A stretch of 64,000 nucleotides of DNA from positions 2,232,001-2,296,000 of the forward strand of contig NZ_CP108414.1 of NCBI RefSeq assembly GCF_035978755.1. The letters are read 5' to 3'. How positions within the stretch are numbered: the first letter of the stretch is position 1; every line of letters starts with the position of its first letter. Positions 1 through 9,000 of the stretch are shown piece by piece. The DNA comes from Streptomyces sp. NBC_01298. Its GTDB lineage: Bacteria > Actinomycetota > Actinomycetes > Streptomycetales > Streptomycetaceae. A program made the translations under genes and the position numbers. A model generated the notes under the pieces. The model was not told the DNA's origin. It searched no databases and saw nothing but the letters and a program-made list of their open reading frames with translations.

Positions 1-287
1 TCGCCCGGGCGGGCGGGGACGAGGCACGCGCGCTGGTTCGGGCGGCCGTTGACGGTGACGAGGCAGTCGTAGCAACTGCCGATCCCGCAGAACGCTCCGC
101 GGGGGGCGGCGGTCTCGCGGGTCGTGCGCCAGGCGAGGATGCCGGCGGACCAGAGGACGGCGGCGATGCTCTGCCCGGACTGGGCCGGGAGTTCGCGGTC
201 GTCGAAGCGGAGGCTCCACGTCTCGGCGGGGGCGCCGCCCACCAGGTCGCGGGGCGACCTCCGCCGGCCCCTCGTAGCTTCGCTCAT
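1..287 (-). CDS. (2Fe-2S)-binding subunit of an amine/opine-type dehydrogenase, partial
   Basis: The 3' end runs off the window; about 95 N-terminal residues are present. They carry the plant-type 2Fe-2S ligand pattern, GAFCGIGSCYDC followed by a fourth Cys in RACLVP, within a ubiquitin-like fold. Small subunits of this kind (HcnA, SoxA N-terminus, opine or D-hydroxyproline dehydrogenase gamma) pass electrons between two flavoproteins. The gene lies downstream, on the same strand, of a HcnC/DadA-like FAD oxidoreductase, so the two probably form one membrane-associated dehydrogenase with a larger FAD subunit beyond the left edge. The ATG start is preceded by GAGGAGG at 10 nt. The substrate cannot be told from sequence. 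Confidence 0.8.
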   Translation of the reverse strand, partial: MSEATRGRRRSPRDLVGGAPAETWSLRFDDRELPAQSGQSIAAVLWSAGILAWRTTRETAAPRGAFCGIGSCYDCLVTVNGRPNQRACLVPARPG

Positions 288-378
288 CGCTTCCGTTCCT
301 CCTCGGTTCCTCTGCCTAGGCGCGCTTACCGCACCGCGGTTGCCCTGCGGGGCTGTCCCCTACCCGCCCTTCCACCGT

Positions 379-421
379 TCCCCGGGCTCTGCCCGGACCC
401 CGGTCCTCAAACGCCGGACGG
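379..421 (-). terminator. Repeated 3'-end element, minus-oriented copy
   Basis: Read on the minus strand this contains CCGGCGTTTGAGG followed by a GC hairpin (stem 382-387 with 391-396, loop of 3). The same unit occurs at 665-711 and 53626-53660. It looks like a dispersed Streptomyces intergenic element with terminator-like structure but no U-tract. Confidence 0.5.
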
Positions 422-490
422 CTGGAGTGGCGCGGGCGGCCTGGAATGTCCCCCAGCCGGGGTCGGGGGCTGCGTGCTGGGGGCGGGGAC

Positions 491-617
491 GGGGGCGGGG
501 TGGGGTGTTGGCCGGGACGTAAAGCGTGATTTGTGGCGCACTACTCGGAATCACTGTCAACGTAAGGGGCAGGGCGCCTAAATCATGCAGTCCAGGCCAA
601 CACCCCACCCCGCCCCC
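491..617. repeat. Long palindromic (MITE-like) intergenic element
   Basis: A perfect 23-bp inverted repeat (491-513 against 595-617) extends to 28 bp with one mismatch. It continues inwards through a second pairing block (524-532 against 580-588) and a GGCGC/GCGCC block, leaving a loop of about 30 nt. Weaker pairing continues outwards to about 460 and 655. The element lies between two co-directional genes that probably belong to one operon. No reading frame of credible composition is present. Confidence 0.6.
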
Positions 618-664
618 GGCACCGACCCCCCACCCGCAGCCACCCCGCGCCCAGGCCAACCCCA

Positions 665-711
665 GCCCCGCCGGCGCTTGAGGCGCAGGGGCCCGGGGAC
701 AGCGTCCCCGG
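665..711 (+). terminator. Repeated 3'-end element, plus-oriented copy
   Basis: This has the core CCGGCGCTTGAGG at 671-683 followed by a GC hairpin (693-699 with 705-711, loop of 5). It is the inverted partner of the copy at 379-421, so the two copies face each other around the 491-617 palindrome. The rest of the 288-725 gap holds no gene. Confidence 0.5.
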
Positions 712-725
712 CGACACCGCCGCGC

Positions 726-1901
726 TCACCCCGGGGGCTCCGCGCCCGCAAAGCGCGCCGGCGCGAACGGAGCCGGGTCCAGGACGGGGGCCGCCCCCGT
801 CAGCGTCGAGGCGATCAGGACGCCGGTCCCCGGCGCCAGCCCGATGCCCGCCCCCTCGTGCCCACAGGCGTGGAACAGCCCCGGCACCCGCGGGTCCGGC
901 CCGATCGCCGGCAGATGGTCCGGCAGGTACGGCCGGAACCCGTGGTACGTGCGCAGCACCCGCACGTCGGCCAGGACCGGGAAGAGGGCCGCGGCCTGCG
1001 CCGCCAGCCGGCGCAACGCCTCCAACGACAACGAACGGTCGAAGCCGACCCGTTCCCGCGTGGCGCCGATCAGGACCGGCCCCGCCGGAGTGCCCTCGAC
1101 CACCGCCGAGGACTGCAGCGCCGCCGACCCGCTCGCGACGTCCGCGATGTAGTCCGCGGCGTAGACCTTGTGCCGCACCACCCTCGGCAGCGGCTCCGTC
1201 ACCAGGACGAACCCCCGCCGCGGCAGCACCGGAAGGCTGACCCCGGCCAGCGCGGCCACCGCCCCGCCCCAGGTGCCGGCGGCGTTGAGCACCGCCGGGG
1301 CGAGGAGGTCGCGCCGCGCCGTGCGGACCCCGCGGAGCTCGCCCGCGGGCCCGAACAGCAGCTCGGTGACCTCCTCCCCGAGGTGCACCTCCACACCCGG
1401 CGACGTCAGCCCCGCCGCCGCCAGCAGCCGCGCCGCCGCCTGCGCCGGCTGGACCTGGGCGTCCTGCGGGTAGTGGAAGCCGCCCGCCAGGTCCGGCGCG
1501 AGGTGGGGCTCCAGTTCGCGCAGCTCCCCCGGTCCCACCTCGACCGCTTCGACCCCGGCCGCGCGCTGGCCGTCCGCGAAGCCCCGTAGGGCCTTCACGG
1601 TGGCCGCCTCGGCCGCGACGACCAGGCCGCCCTTGGCCTCGTACTCGATCTCCTGCGGGAGTTCGAGCGCGAGCTCGCGCCAGAGCCGCGCCGACAGCAG
1701 CGCGAGGTCCAGCTCGGGACCCGCTTCCTTGTCGGAGACGAGCAGGTTGCCTTCGCCGGCGCCGGTCGTGCCGCCGGCGACCGGGCCGCGGTCGACGACG
1801 GCCACGCGGAGTCCGGCGCGCGCCGCGTAGTACGCGCACGCGGCTCCGACGACGCCGGCGCCGATGATCACGAGGTCCGGGGACGGGGAATGTCTGGGCA
1901 C
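726..1901 (-). CDS. FAD-dependent amino acid/amine oxidoreductase (DadA/HcnC/ThiO-like)
   Basis: A 391-residue DAO-type flavoprotein. The N-terminal dinucleotide-binding motif GAGVVGAACAYYAARAG is followed by VVDR, as expected for FAD binding. The C-terminal FAD closure motif is YHGFRPYLPDHLPAIGP, then GHEGAGIGLAPGTG. Length matches glycine oxidase/DadA and the HcnC or opine oxidase beta subunit. A 2Fe-2S subunit follows on the same strand after a palindromic spacer, which favours a multi-subunit membrane-linked dehydrogenase over a soluble oxidase. The GTG start has no Shine-Dalgarno. A -10-like CATATT at 1908-1913 ends 6 nt before it, with TGTCCA 17 nt further upstream, so the transcript is probably leaderless. 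The substrate is unknown (proline, hydroxyproline, opine and glycine are all possible). Confidence 0.82.
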   Translation of the reverse strand: MPRHSPSPDLVIIGAGVVGAACAYYAARAGLRVAVVDRGPVAGGTTGAGEGNLLVSDKEAGPELDLALLSARLWRELALELPQEIEYEAKGGLVVAAEAATVKALRGFADGQRAAGVEAVEVGPGELRELEPHLAPDLAGGFHYPQDAQVQPAQAAARLLAAAGLTSPGVEVHLGEEVTELLFGPAGELRGVRTARRDLLAPAVLNAAGTWGGAVAALAGVSLPVLPRRGFVLVTEPLPRVVRHKVYAADYIADVASGSAALQSSAVVEGTPAGPVLIGATRERVGFDRSLSLEALRRLAAQAAALFPVLADVRVLRTYHGFRPYLPDHLPAIGPDPRVPGLFHACGHEGAGIGLAPGTGVLIASTLTGAAPVLDPAPFAPARFAGAEPPG

Positions 1902-1908
1902 GGCAGTA

Positions 1909-1921
1909 ATATGTCACATAT
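1909..1921. promoter_or_regulatory. Operator-like perfect palindrome overlapping a -10 region
   Basis: ATATGT-C-ACATAT is a perfect 6+1+6 inverted repeat in an otherwise GC-rich sequence. It sits 7 bases before the GTG start of the flavin oxidoreductase and overlaps its predicted -10 hexamer. The form and position suit a repressor of the GntR or similar type. The cognate regulator is not visible in the window. Confidence 0.5.
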
Positions 1922-1992
1922 CTTTAGAGGTGGACAGAGGTGGCGCCGGAGGCCGCGACGGACGCGTCGGACGCGGCGACGCGCCGCCGGGG

Positions 1993-4395
1993 TCAGCCGC
2001 GCAGCGGGCCCTCGCAGCTGTAACTCGACGTGCCGGCCACCCGATTGGTCCAGATGTCCAGTGCGCCGAAGGAGCAGTTCATGTCGGCCAGGTTGTTCGA
2101 GGCGGCGCCCGCCCGGTCGAGGATGAAGTAGTCGACCGTCTCGGACATGTCCTTGAAGTTCTGGTCCTCGCTGCGCCAGTCCTTCAGGTTCGCCGTGATC
2201 CTGCCGGTACAGGTGAACCGGCGCTTGCCCGGCTCGCCGTTCTCCACGCAGTCCGGGGTGTTGTACGTGGCCGTCGCGAAGGTGGACTTCACGTCCGCGA
2301 GCGCCGCGTCGCGCAGCTGCGCGTTCGGGGTGAAGACGGTGTTCGGGACGTACAGCTGGTCGACCTTGGCGATCTGCGCGTCCAGGAACCGGTCGTAGGC
2401 GCTCTGGACGGCCGCGTCGCGGCCCATCCGGCTGCGCCAGGCGTCGAAGGCCGCCGGGTTGTCGGCGCGCAGGGAGCCGTACATCTCCCGCAGCTTCGAG
2501 GGCTGCTCGTTCCACAGGAACTCGAAGAACGCGCCCGCGTACCCGTAGAAGCGGAAGCCGTCGTTGGCGTACGTGGCGTGCAGGAGCTGGTCCACCGACA
2601 TGCGCGGGCCGCCGCCGGCCGTGTCGGCGATGATGCTCTTGATCAGGGACTTGCGAACCGCGATGCCGTTGTCGCGGGTCGCTCCGTCGAAGAACTCCGC
2701 GGTGCCCTCGTCCATGGCGGTCGTGCGGTCGCCCTCGTACCAGGCGCCCTGCCCGAAGGTGCCGGGGACGGCGAAGCGGCCGTTGAGGTAGTGGGTGTAC
2801 TCGTGACGGAAGAGCTCTTCCAGGGTGAGCTGGGAGTCCTGCGGGACGCGGCGCTGATAGGTGTAGAAGGTGGCGCCGTTCTCGATGTACATGCCGCCGT
2901 TGTTGATCCCGTAGCCGGTGAGCAGCGGCTGGTAGTTCACGTAGTCGGCGCGGGAGGCGTACAGCACGATGTTCAGCGTGGTGTTGACGTCCCCGGCGAT
3001 CGGCTGGTCGGTGCCGACGACCCGGTGGTACTGGGTCTTGACCTGCTTGCTCGCGTAGTAGAGCTGGTCGACGGTGGCCCGGTCGAGGGCGGTGCGGACC
3101 TTGATGGCGCCACTGTCGTACGTGTAGGTGTTCGGGAAGAGCTCCCGCTCGATGTCCTCCTTGCACACCCCGTACGGCTTGCACGCCTGGTAGAAGTTGA
3201 GCCAGGAGACGGCCTTCGCCCACGGCTCGCTCCCGTCGCCGAAGGCGGCCCTGGCCGGGGCGAGGAGCGCACCGAGGTCGGCGGTGATCCCGTCCTTGAG
3301 GCCCGCGATCTGGCCGAATCGACCGAACTCGGCGATGGCGTCGCGCGCCACCCAGGCGTTCGCGGTGCCCTTGAGGTGGGCGTACGTCGCGAAGTCCTTG
3401 AAGGCCGCGCGGTACGGGGCGTCGGCGGCGGCCGCCGCGTGGAACGCGGTGTCGTTGTTGTACACGCCGAGGTAGTTGACGGACAGGGCGGCGAGCGCCG
3501 CGCCCGCCCAGGCGGTGTCCAGGTGCGTCGCGGTGTGCGACGGGTCCATGGTGGCGAGCACGTTCTTGATCAGGCCGAGCTGGTGGTGGCGCAGCCCGGG
3601 GGCGCTGCCGGCATAGAGGGCCTCGCGCAGGGTGCGGGCGTTGGAGCCGGTGGCGTCGAAGGTGCGGGCCGCGCCCGCGAAGGCGGCGATGGCCTGGCGC
3701 ATGGCGTCGACGGTCGGGGCGTCGGTGACGTCGATCTCGGCGCGCGAGTGGTCGTGGTAGGCCACGGCGTGCAGGTAGGTGAACATCTCCTCCAGGTGGG
3801 AGGAGTTCAGGCCGTCATGGGAGGCGGCCAGGCCGGATATCCGGCGGGAGACGGCCTGCACGTGGGCGTCCGACATGACGGGGGCCAGGCGGGCGTCCCA
3901 GGTCCAGATGAGGCCCGCGAGGCAGCCGCCCTTGGCCGCCGTGACGGCCGGGTCGGCGAGGAAGTCGGCGAACTGCTCCGGGGTGAGCCCGGTGATCCCG
4001 TCGAGGGTGCAGGGGACCCCGGTGGCGGTGGCCTGGGCGGAGGCGGCGAGCCTGCCGCTCTTCGTGGCGGGCGCGGCGGCGGGCGCGGTGACGGCGCCGG
4101 GTACCTTGCCCTCGGCGACGGCCTGCCCGCCCGGAAGCTGCGCGCCGGGCGCCGGGGCGGGCGCGGCGGCGGCCTGCCGCGCGTCGGCGAGGTGCTCGAC
4201 CTCGTCGAACGGGTTCGCCCCGGCTTCGGCGCCCGCGGCGCCCGCGGCGAAGGTGCCGGGCGCGGCGGCGCCCGCGACGTCGGCGCGGGCGCCGGTCTCG
4301 GCGGCCCGGGTCACGGCCTGGCCCGCGGTGGCGAGGAGGGTGACCGCGACGGCGGCGGAGAGGAGGGACGTGCGCACGACTCTGTGCTGGGACAC
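1993..4395 (-). CDS. Secreted microbial collagenase, peptidase family M9
   Basis: An 800-residue secreted zinc metalloprotease that degrades collagen-like protein. The N-terminus has RTS followed by a long Ala/Val/Leu segment and an Ala-rich linker, typical of a Sec signal peptide. An M9N-type domain precedes the catalytic core with HEYTH (about residue 533) and the third ligand region DEGTAEFF about 30 residues later. The C-terminal ~120 residues contain four Cys that may form disulphides. I place the start at GTG 4395, because AGGAG lies 6 nt upstream and the signal peptide begins there. An upstream in-frame GTG at 4452 would add 19 residues and lacks a good RBS. It is transcribed away from the aminopeptidase gene. 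Confidence 0.88.
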   Translation of the reverse strand: MSQHRVVRTSLLSAAVAVTLLATAGQAVTRAAETGARADVAGAAAPGTFAAGAAGAEAGANPFDEVEHLADARQAAAAPAPAPGAQLPGGQAVAEGKVPGAVTAPAAAPATKSGRLAASAQATATGVPCTLDGITGLTPEQFADFLADPAVTAAKGGCLAGLIWTWDARLAPVMSDAHVQAVSRRISGLAASHDGLNSSHLEEMFTYLHAVAYHDHSRAEIDVTDAPTVDAMRQAIAAFAGAARTFDATGSNARTLREALYAGSAPGLRHHQLGLIKNVLATMDPSHTATHLDTAWAGAALAALSVNYLGVYNNDTAFHAAAAADAPYRAAFKDFATYAHLKGTANAWVARDAIAEFGRFGQIAGLKDGITADLGALLAPARAAFGDGSEPWAKAVSWLNFYQACKPYGVCKEDIERELFPNTYTYDSGAIKVRTALDRATVDQLYYASKQVKTQYHRVVGTDQPIAGDVNTTLNIVLYASRADYVNYQPLLTGYGINNGGMYIENGATFYTYQRRVPQDSQLTLEELFRHEYTHYLNGRFAVPGTFGQGAWYEGDRTTAMDEGTAEFFDGATRDNGIAVRKSLIKSIIADTAGGGPRMSVDQLLHATYANDGFRFYGYAGAFFEFLWNEQPSKLREMYGSLRADNPAAFDAWRSRMGRDAAVQSAYDRFLDAQIAKVDQLYVPNTVFTPNAQLRDAALADVKSTFATATYNTPDCVENGEPGKRRFTCTGRITANLKDWRSEDQNFKDMSETVDYFILDRAGAASNNLADMNCSFGALDIWTNRVAGTSSYSCEGPLRG

Positions 4396-4493
4396 CAAGA
4401 ACTCCTGGCTGGGAGGGGCGGTGGGGGAAGGTGCGGAACTGCCCTGCTTCACGCGGCGTTTGACGAGGCTTAACGGGGCGCGGTGTGAGCTGT

Positions 4494-4522
4494 AACATAG
4501 TAATGTGAAATTGCACTGACAA
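4494..4522 (-). promoter_or_regulatory. Sigma-70-type promoter for the collagenase gene
   Basis: On the minus strand, TTGTCA (4517-4522) is followed 17 nt later by TATGTT (4494-4499). Both are close to vegetative consensus and unusually AT-rich here. The predicted transcript starts near 4487, giving a leader of about 90 nt. Confidence 0.55.
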
Positions 4523-4565
4523 GACCTGTGCGCCCACCAGTTCGCATCTTCTTGAGGGAGCCCCT

Positions 4566-5957
4566 GTGACCGACACCCCCTCCCGCCCCACCGCCGGGCT
4601 CAACATCGGCAGTCACGACCTGCCCGTATCGGCCGAGTTGTCCCGCTTCATGGCGTCGGACTGGGCGGCCTCCCCCCTTGCCGACTCCAGCCGCGTGCCC
4701 GCGTACGCCGTCACCCCGGCCCGTCGTGCACGCCTGTCGGCCCGCTTCCCCGGCGAGCGGCTGATCATCCCCGCGGGCGAGCTGAAGGTCCGCAGCCACG
4801 ACTGCGACTACCGCTTCCGCCCGCACAGCGCGTACGCCTGGCTGACCGGACTCACCGGCGAGGACCAGGTCGGCCACGTGCTGGTCCTGGAACCGGCCGG
4901 CCCGCACGGGCACGAGGCCGTCCTCTACCTGCGCCCGCGCTCACCGCGCACCGGCGGCAACGAGGAGTTCTACCGCGACCGCCGCTACGGGGAGTTCTGG
5001 GTCGGCCGCCGCCCCGACCTCGCGGAGGCGGAGCGGCTCTCCGGCATCCGCTGCGCCCACCTGGACGCCCTGGGCTCCCCCACGGGGCGCAACGCCGCCG
5101 CGGACCCGGAGCTCGCCGTCGCCCTCTCCGAACTGCGCCTGGTCAAGGACGCCTGGGAGGTGGCCGAGCTACAGCTCGCCGTCGACCACACCACCGCCGG
5201 GTTCGAGGACGTCGTACGGGACCTCCCGCGCGCGCTGGCCCACCCGCGCGGCGAGCGCTGGATCGAGGGGGTCTTCAACCGCCGCGCCCGGGCCGAGGGC
5301 AACGGCACCGGCTACGAGACGATCGCCGCGTCGGGCGCGCACGCCTGCGTGCTGCACTGGATCCGCAACGACGGCCGGCTGAACGCGGGCGACCTGCTCC
5401 TCATGGACGCGGGCGTGGAGACCGACGGCCTCTACACGGCGGACATCACCCGCACCCTCCCCCTGTCGGGCCGGTTCTCCCCCGTCCAGCGACAGGTGTA
5501 CGAGCTGGTCCTCGCCGCACAGGACGCGGGCATGGCGGCGCTGCGACCGGGCGCGAGCTTCCGCGACTTCCACCGGGCCGGGATGCGGGTGATCGCGGAA
5601 GGGCTCGCGGAGTGGGGGGTGCTCAAGAACTCCGAGGGCGATCTGCACCGCCGCTACACCCTGTGCAGCAGCGGGCACATGCTCGGGCTCGACGTGCACG
5701 ACTGCGCCCAGGCGCGCGCCGACACGTACCTGGACGGGGTCCTGGAAGAGGGCCAGGTCCTCACCGTGGAGCCGGGCCTCTACCTCCAGCCCGACGACGA
5801 GACCCTGCCGCCCGAGCTGCGCGGCATCGGCGTCCGCATCGAGGACGACCTCGTGATCACGGCCGAGGGCGCCCGGCTGATGTCGGGCGCCCTGCCGCGC
5901 ACGGTGGCGGGCATCGAGGAATGGATGGGGAACCTGCTGGAGGACGGCGGCCGGTAG
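4566..5957 (+). CDS. Xaa-Pro aminopeptidase (aminopeptidase P family, M24B)
   Basis: A 463-residue cytosolic metallopeptidase that removes N-terminal residues preceding proline. The N-terminal AMP_N-type domain (about residues 45-180) is followed by a pita-bread catalytic domain. The expected di-metal ligands appear: LMDAGVE and YTADITRTLP (two Asp), SSGHMLGLDVHD (His), VLTVEPGLY (Glu) and VRIEDDL (Glu). The start is GTG with GAGGGAG 5 nt upstream. Its divergent neighbour encodes a secreted collagenase, whose proline-rich peptides would suit such an enzyme, but shared regulation is inference. Confidence 0.92.
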   Translation: MTDTPSRPTAGLNIGSHDLPVSAELSRFMASDWAASPLADSSRVPAYAVTPARRARLSARFPGERLIIPAGELKVRSHDCDYRFRPHSAYAWLTGLTGEDQVGHVLVLEPAGPHGHEAVLYLRPRSPRTGGNEEFYRDRRYGEFWVGRRPDLAEAERLSGIRCAHLDALGSPTGRNAAADPELAVALSELRLVKDAWEVAELQLAVDHTTAGFEDVVRDLPRALAHPRGERWIEGVFNRRARAEGNGTGYETIAASGAHACVLHWIRNDGRLNAGDLLLMDAGVETDGLYTADITRTLPLSGRFSPVQRQVYELVLAAQDAGMAALRPGASFRDFHRAGMRVIAEGLAEWGVLKNSEGDLHRRYTLCSSGHMLGLDVHDCAQARADTYLDGVLEEGQVLTVEPGLYLQPDDETLPPELRGIGVRIEDDLVITAEGARLMSGALPRTVAGIEEWMGNLLEDGGR

Positions 5958-6090
5958 CGGGCCATCATGCGGGGCGCGGCCGCGGCAGCGGGGCGACCGC
6001 GGCGGCCGCGCCACGCCCACGAGGCGCGCACCGCCGACGCGACCGGCGCGCGTCCACCACGCGGAGTCACGGCAGTACTACGTTCGGCGC

Positions 6091-9000
6091 ATGCCGATCT
6101 CTCCCGACCGGGCCCCCCGGCACCGGGCACCCCGCTGGGCGGCGTTCCTGTGCGCGGCCGGGCTGCTCTCCGCCGGCGCCCTGTTCATGCGGTACCTGCA
6201 GGACCGTCCGCACGGTCTGGGCCAGCACCGGGAACAGCGACTCCAGTTCGCCGGGCGGCGCGAGGAAGCGTGCCGGGCCGTCTACGAGCTGGGCCGGCGG
6301 TGCGAGACCACCGGTGCGCGCATCGACGCCTTCCAGCACGGCATCAGCGCCGACAGCCACTGGTTGGTCCCCGCGTACTCCCTGGCCCTGCTGTCGCTGT
6401 TCGGGCTGGGCGTCCTCTTCCTGTACCGCCTGGCATCGCGGAGGTTCGCCTTCCGGGCGATGCTCCTCACCCCGGTGGCCGCCGCGGCGGACCTGGCCGA
6501 GAACGCCTTCCTGAGCAGCGCCCTGCGGCACATGGCCGATGGTCCCGACCACAAGTTGACGGCCGCGGCCTCTTTCGCGCTGCTGAAGTGGGCGCTCGTC
6601 GCGCCACTGATCATCTCCGCGTGCTGGGTGCTCCTCACCCTGCTGGCCAGGTGCTTCACGAGGAGGGCGAAACTGCGGCTCGCCCCGAAGCCACCGGTCC
6701 TGCCGGGAACTCCGGGGATCGCGCGCCGGATGGCGCGGACCCGGGCCGGCGAGGGCGTGCGCGAATCGGCGCTCGCGGCGGGCTTCTGGGTGCTGTTGAT
6801 CAGCCGGAGGATCCGGCGGCACGGCCCGCGGCTCCTCGTACGCTTCGCCCACCGGCTCGCCCAAGACCCCGGCAAGCCGCCGGACGATCTGCAGATCGTC
6901 GTGCCGCCGGCGGCGCCGCACCGCTCCTCCCCCTTGGAGGACTGGACCGCGCCGCCGAGCGAGGCGGCGCCGCCGGAGAGTGCGCACCGCCGCTGGCGCA
7001 GCCGCTCCCTCCCCCTGCCCGGCCGCGAGGCGGCGGAGATCGGCATCTGCGTGTCCGGCGGCGGGATCCGCTCCGCGTCGGTCACCCTCGGCGCCCTGCA
7101 GTCCCTGCGCGAGGCGGGGGTGTTGACCAAGGCGCGCTATCTGGTGTCGGTGTCCGGTGGCGGGTTCACAGCCGGGGCCTTCCAACTGGCGCTGACCACA
7201 CGACAGCCACGGAACCGGGGGGCGCAACCTCCGCCCCGGGCCGACCTGGCGACGCCGCAGGACGTGTTCGCGCCCGGCAGCCCCGAGGAGCACCATCTGC
7301 GGCGGCACGCCAAGTACGTGGCCGACAGCCCCCAGGAATTCGTGCGGGCCCTGGGCGCGGCACTGCGCGGGGTACTCGTCTCCCTCACGCTGCTGGCACT
7401 GACGTTCACCGTGGCCGGGATCATGCTCAACGAGTTCTATTCGCTCGTCCCCGTGATCGAGATCGAACGCTTCCGGCCGGGCGGCTTCGACCCCACCTCG
7501 GCCTCGGGCACTGCCACGGGCGTCCGGAACCTATTGCTCCCCCGCTACGCCTGGCTGCCCATCGCGGGCCTGGTCGCGGTCGCCGGCGGGGTGTCCCTGG
7601 CGGCCTCCCTGCTCCGGCCCCGCACCGGGGCCGGGTGGCCGCGCTGGCTGCGGCTCTCGGTGAAGGGCATCGTGTGGATGGCCGTCGGGATCGCGGTGTA
7701 CGCGCTGCTCATCCCCCTCGTGCTGTGGTTCTTCGGCTGGCTGGTCCAGCGTCAGAACCTGTTCCCCGAGGGGACGCAGGGAGTGACGCTCCTCGCCGGC
7801 CTCACGGCGGCCATCACCTGGCTGGGCGCGATGTTCGCCGCGCTGTACGAGCAGGTGAAGAAGATCCGGCCGAACGGCGAGAAGGCGGGATGGCTCTCCG
7901 CGGGCGGCACCTCACTGGCCGCCAAGGTGGGTACGGGATGGCTCCAGTACCTCGTCGTCTGGGTGGTGCTCCTGATCCTCGGCTTCGTCGGCCTCGCCGT
8001 GCTCTCCTGGTCCACCGTGCTGTCCGACCGGTGGCACTGGGGATGGCGGCTGGGTCTGCCCGCCGCCCTGCTCCTCCTGGCCGTGGTGCTCGACCAGACC
8101 ATGTGCAGCCTGCACCCCTTCTACCGGCAGCGGCTGGCCAGCGCCTTCGCGGTGCGGCGCGCGGTGCTGTGGGACGGCTCCGTCGGCGCCCTGCCGTACG
8201 ACTACCACACGGAGCTGACCCTGCTGAGCACGCACGCCCAGCGGGTGAAGCCCTTCCCGCAGGTCATCTTCGCGGCGTCCGCGGCCCTGTCCGGCCGCAA
8301 CCGCACCGCGCCGGGCAGGCCCGCCGTCCCCTTCACCTTCGCCTCCGACTACGTCGGCGGACCCGATGTCGGCTGGGTGAAGACCTCCACGCTGGAGAAG
8401 ACCTCGCACCCCTTGATCCGGCGCGACCTCACCGTCCAGTCCGCCGTCGCGGTCTCGGGCGCGGCGTTCGCGTCCACGATGGGCGCCCAGTCGAAGGCGG
8501 TGCAGCGGCTGCTCGCCCTGTCCAACCTGCGCCTGGGCACCTGGCTGCCCAACCCGCTGTACCTCGCCGAGGTGGCGAAATTCGCCCCGGACTGGACCAT
8601 GCCCCGGCTCCCCCGGATGCGGCGGCTGCGCTACCAGCTCCAGGAGCTGATCGGGCTGTACTCCGACACCAGCCCCATGCTGCTGTGCACGGACGGCGGA
8701 CACATCGACAATCTGGGCCTGGTGGAACTGCTCAGGCTGCGCTGCCGGGAGATCTACGTCATCGACGCCAGCGGGGACGTCCCCCCGCTGGCCACCACGC
8801 TCGCCCAGGCGATCGCGCTGGCGTACGAGGACCTCGGCGTCGAGATCGACTTCGGCCTGCCGGATCAGAACATGCTCACGCTCGTGCCGGGCAGCGCCGA
8901 GAAGCTGAGCCCGGAGGACCCGATGTCGGCCCTCAACGCGCGCTTGTCCGCGCGGTGCGTCGTACGGGGCACCATCCGCTACCCGGAGCCCATCGAGTTC

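Noticed and set aside
1864..4473. An 869-codon open frame on the plus strand opposite the collagenase
   Set aside because: Its product is Gly/Val/Arg-rich without motifs, and the opposite strand has clear signal peptide and HEYTH motifs. It is a GC-bias shadow.
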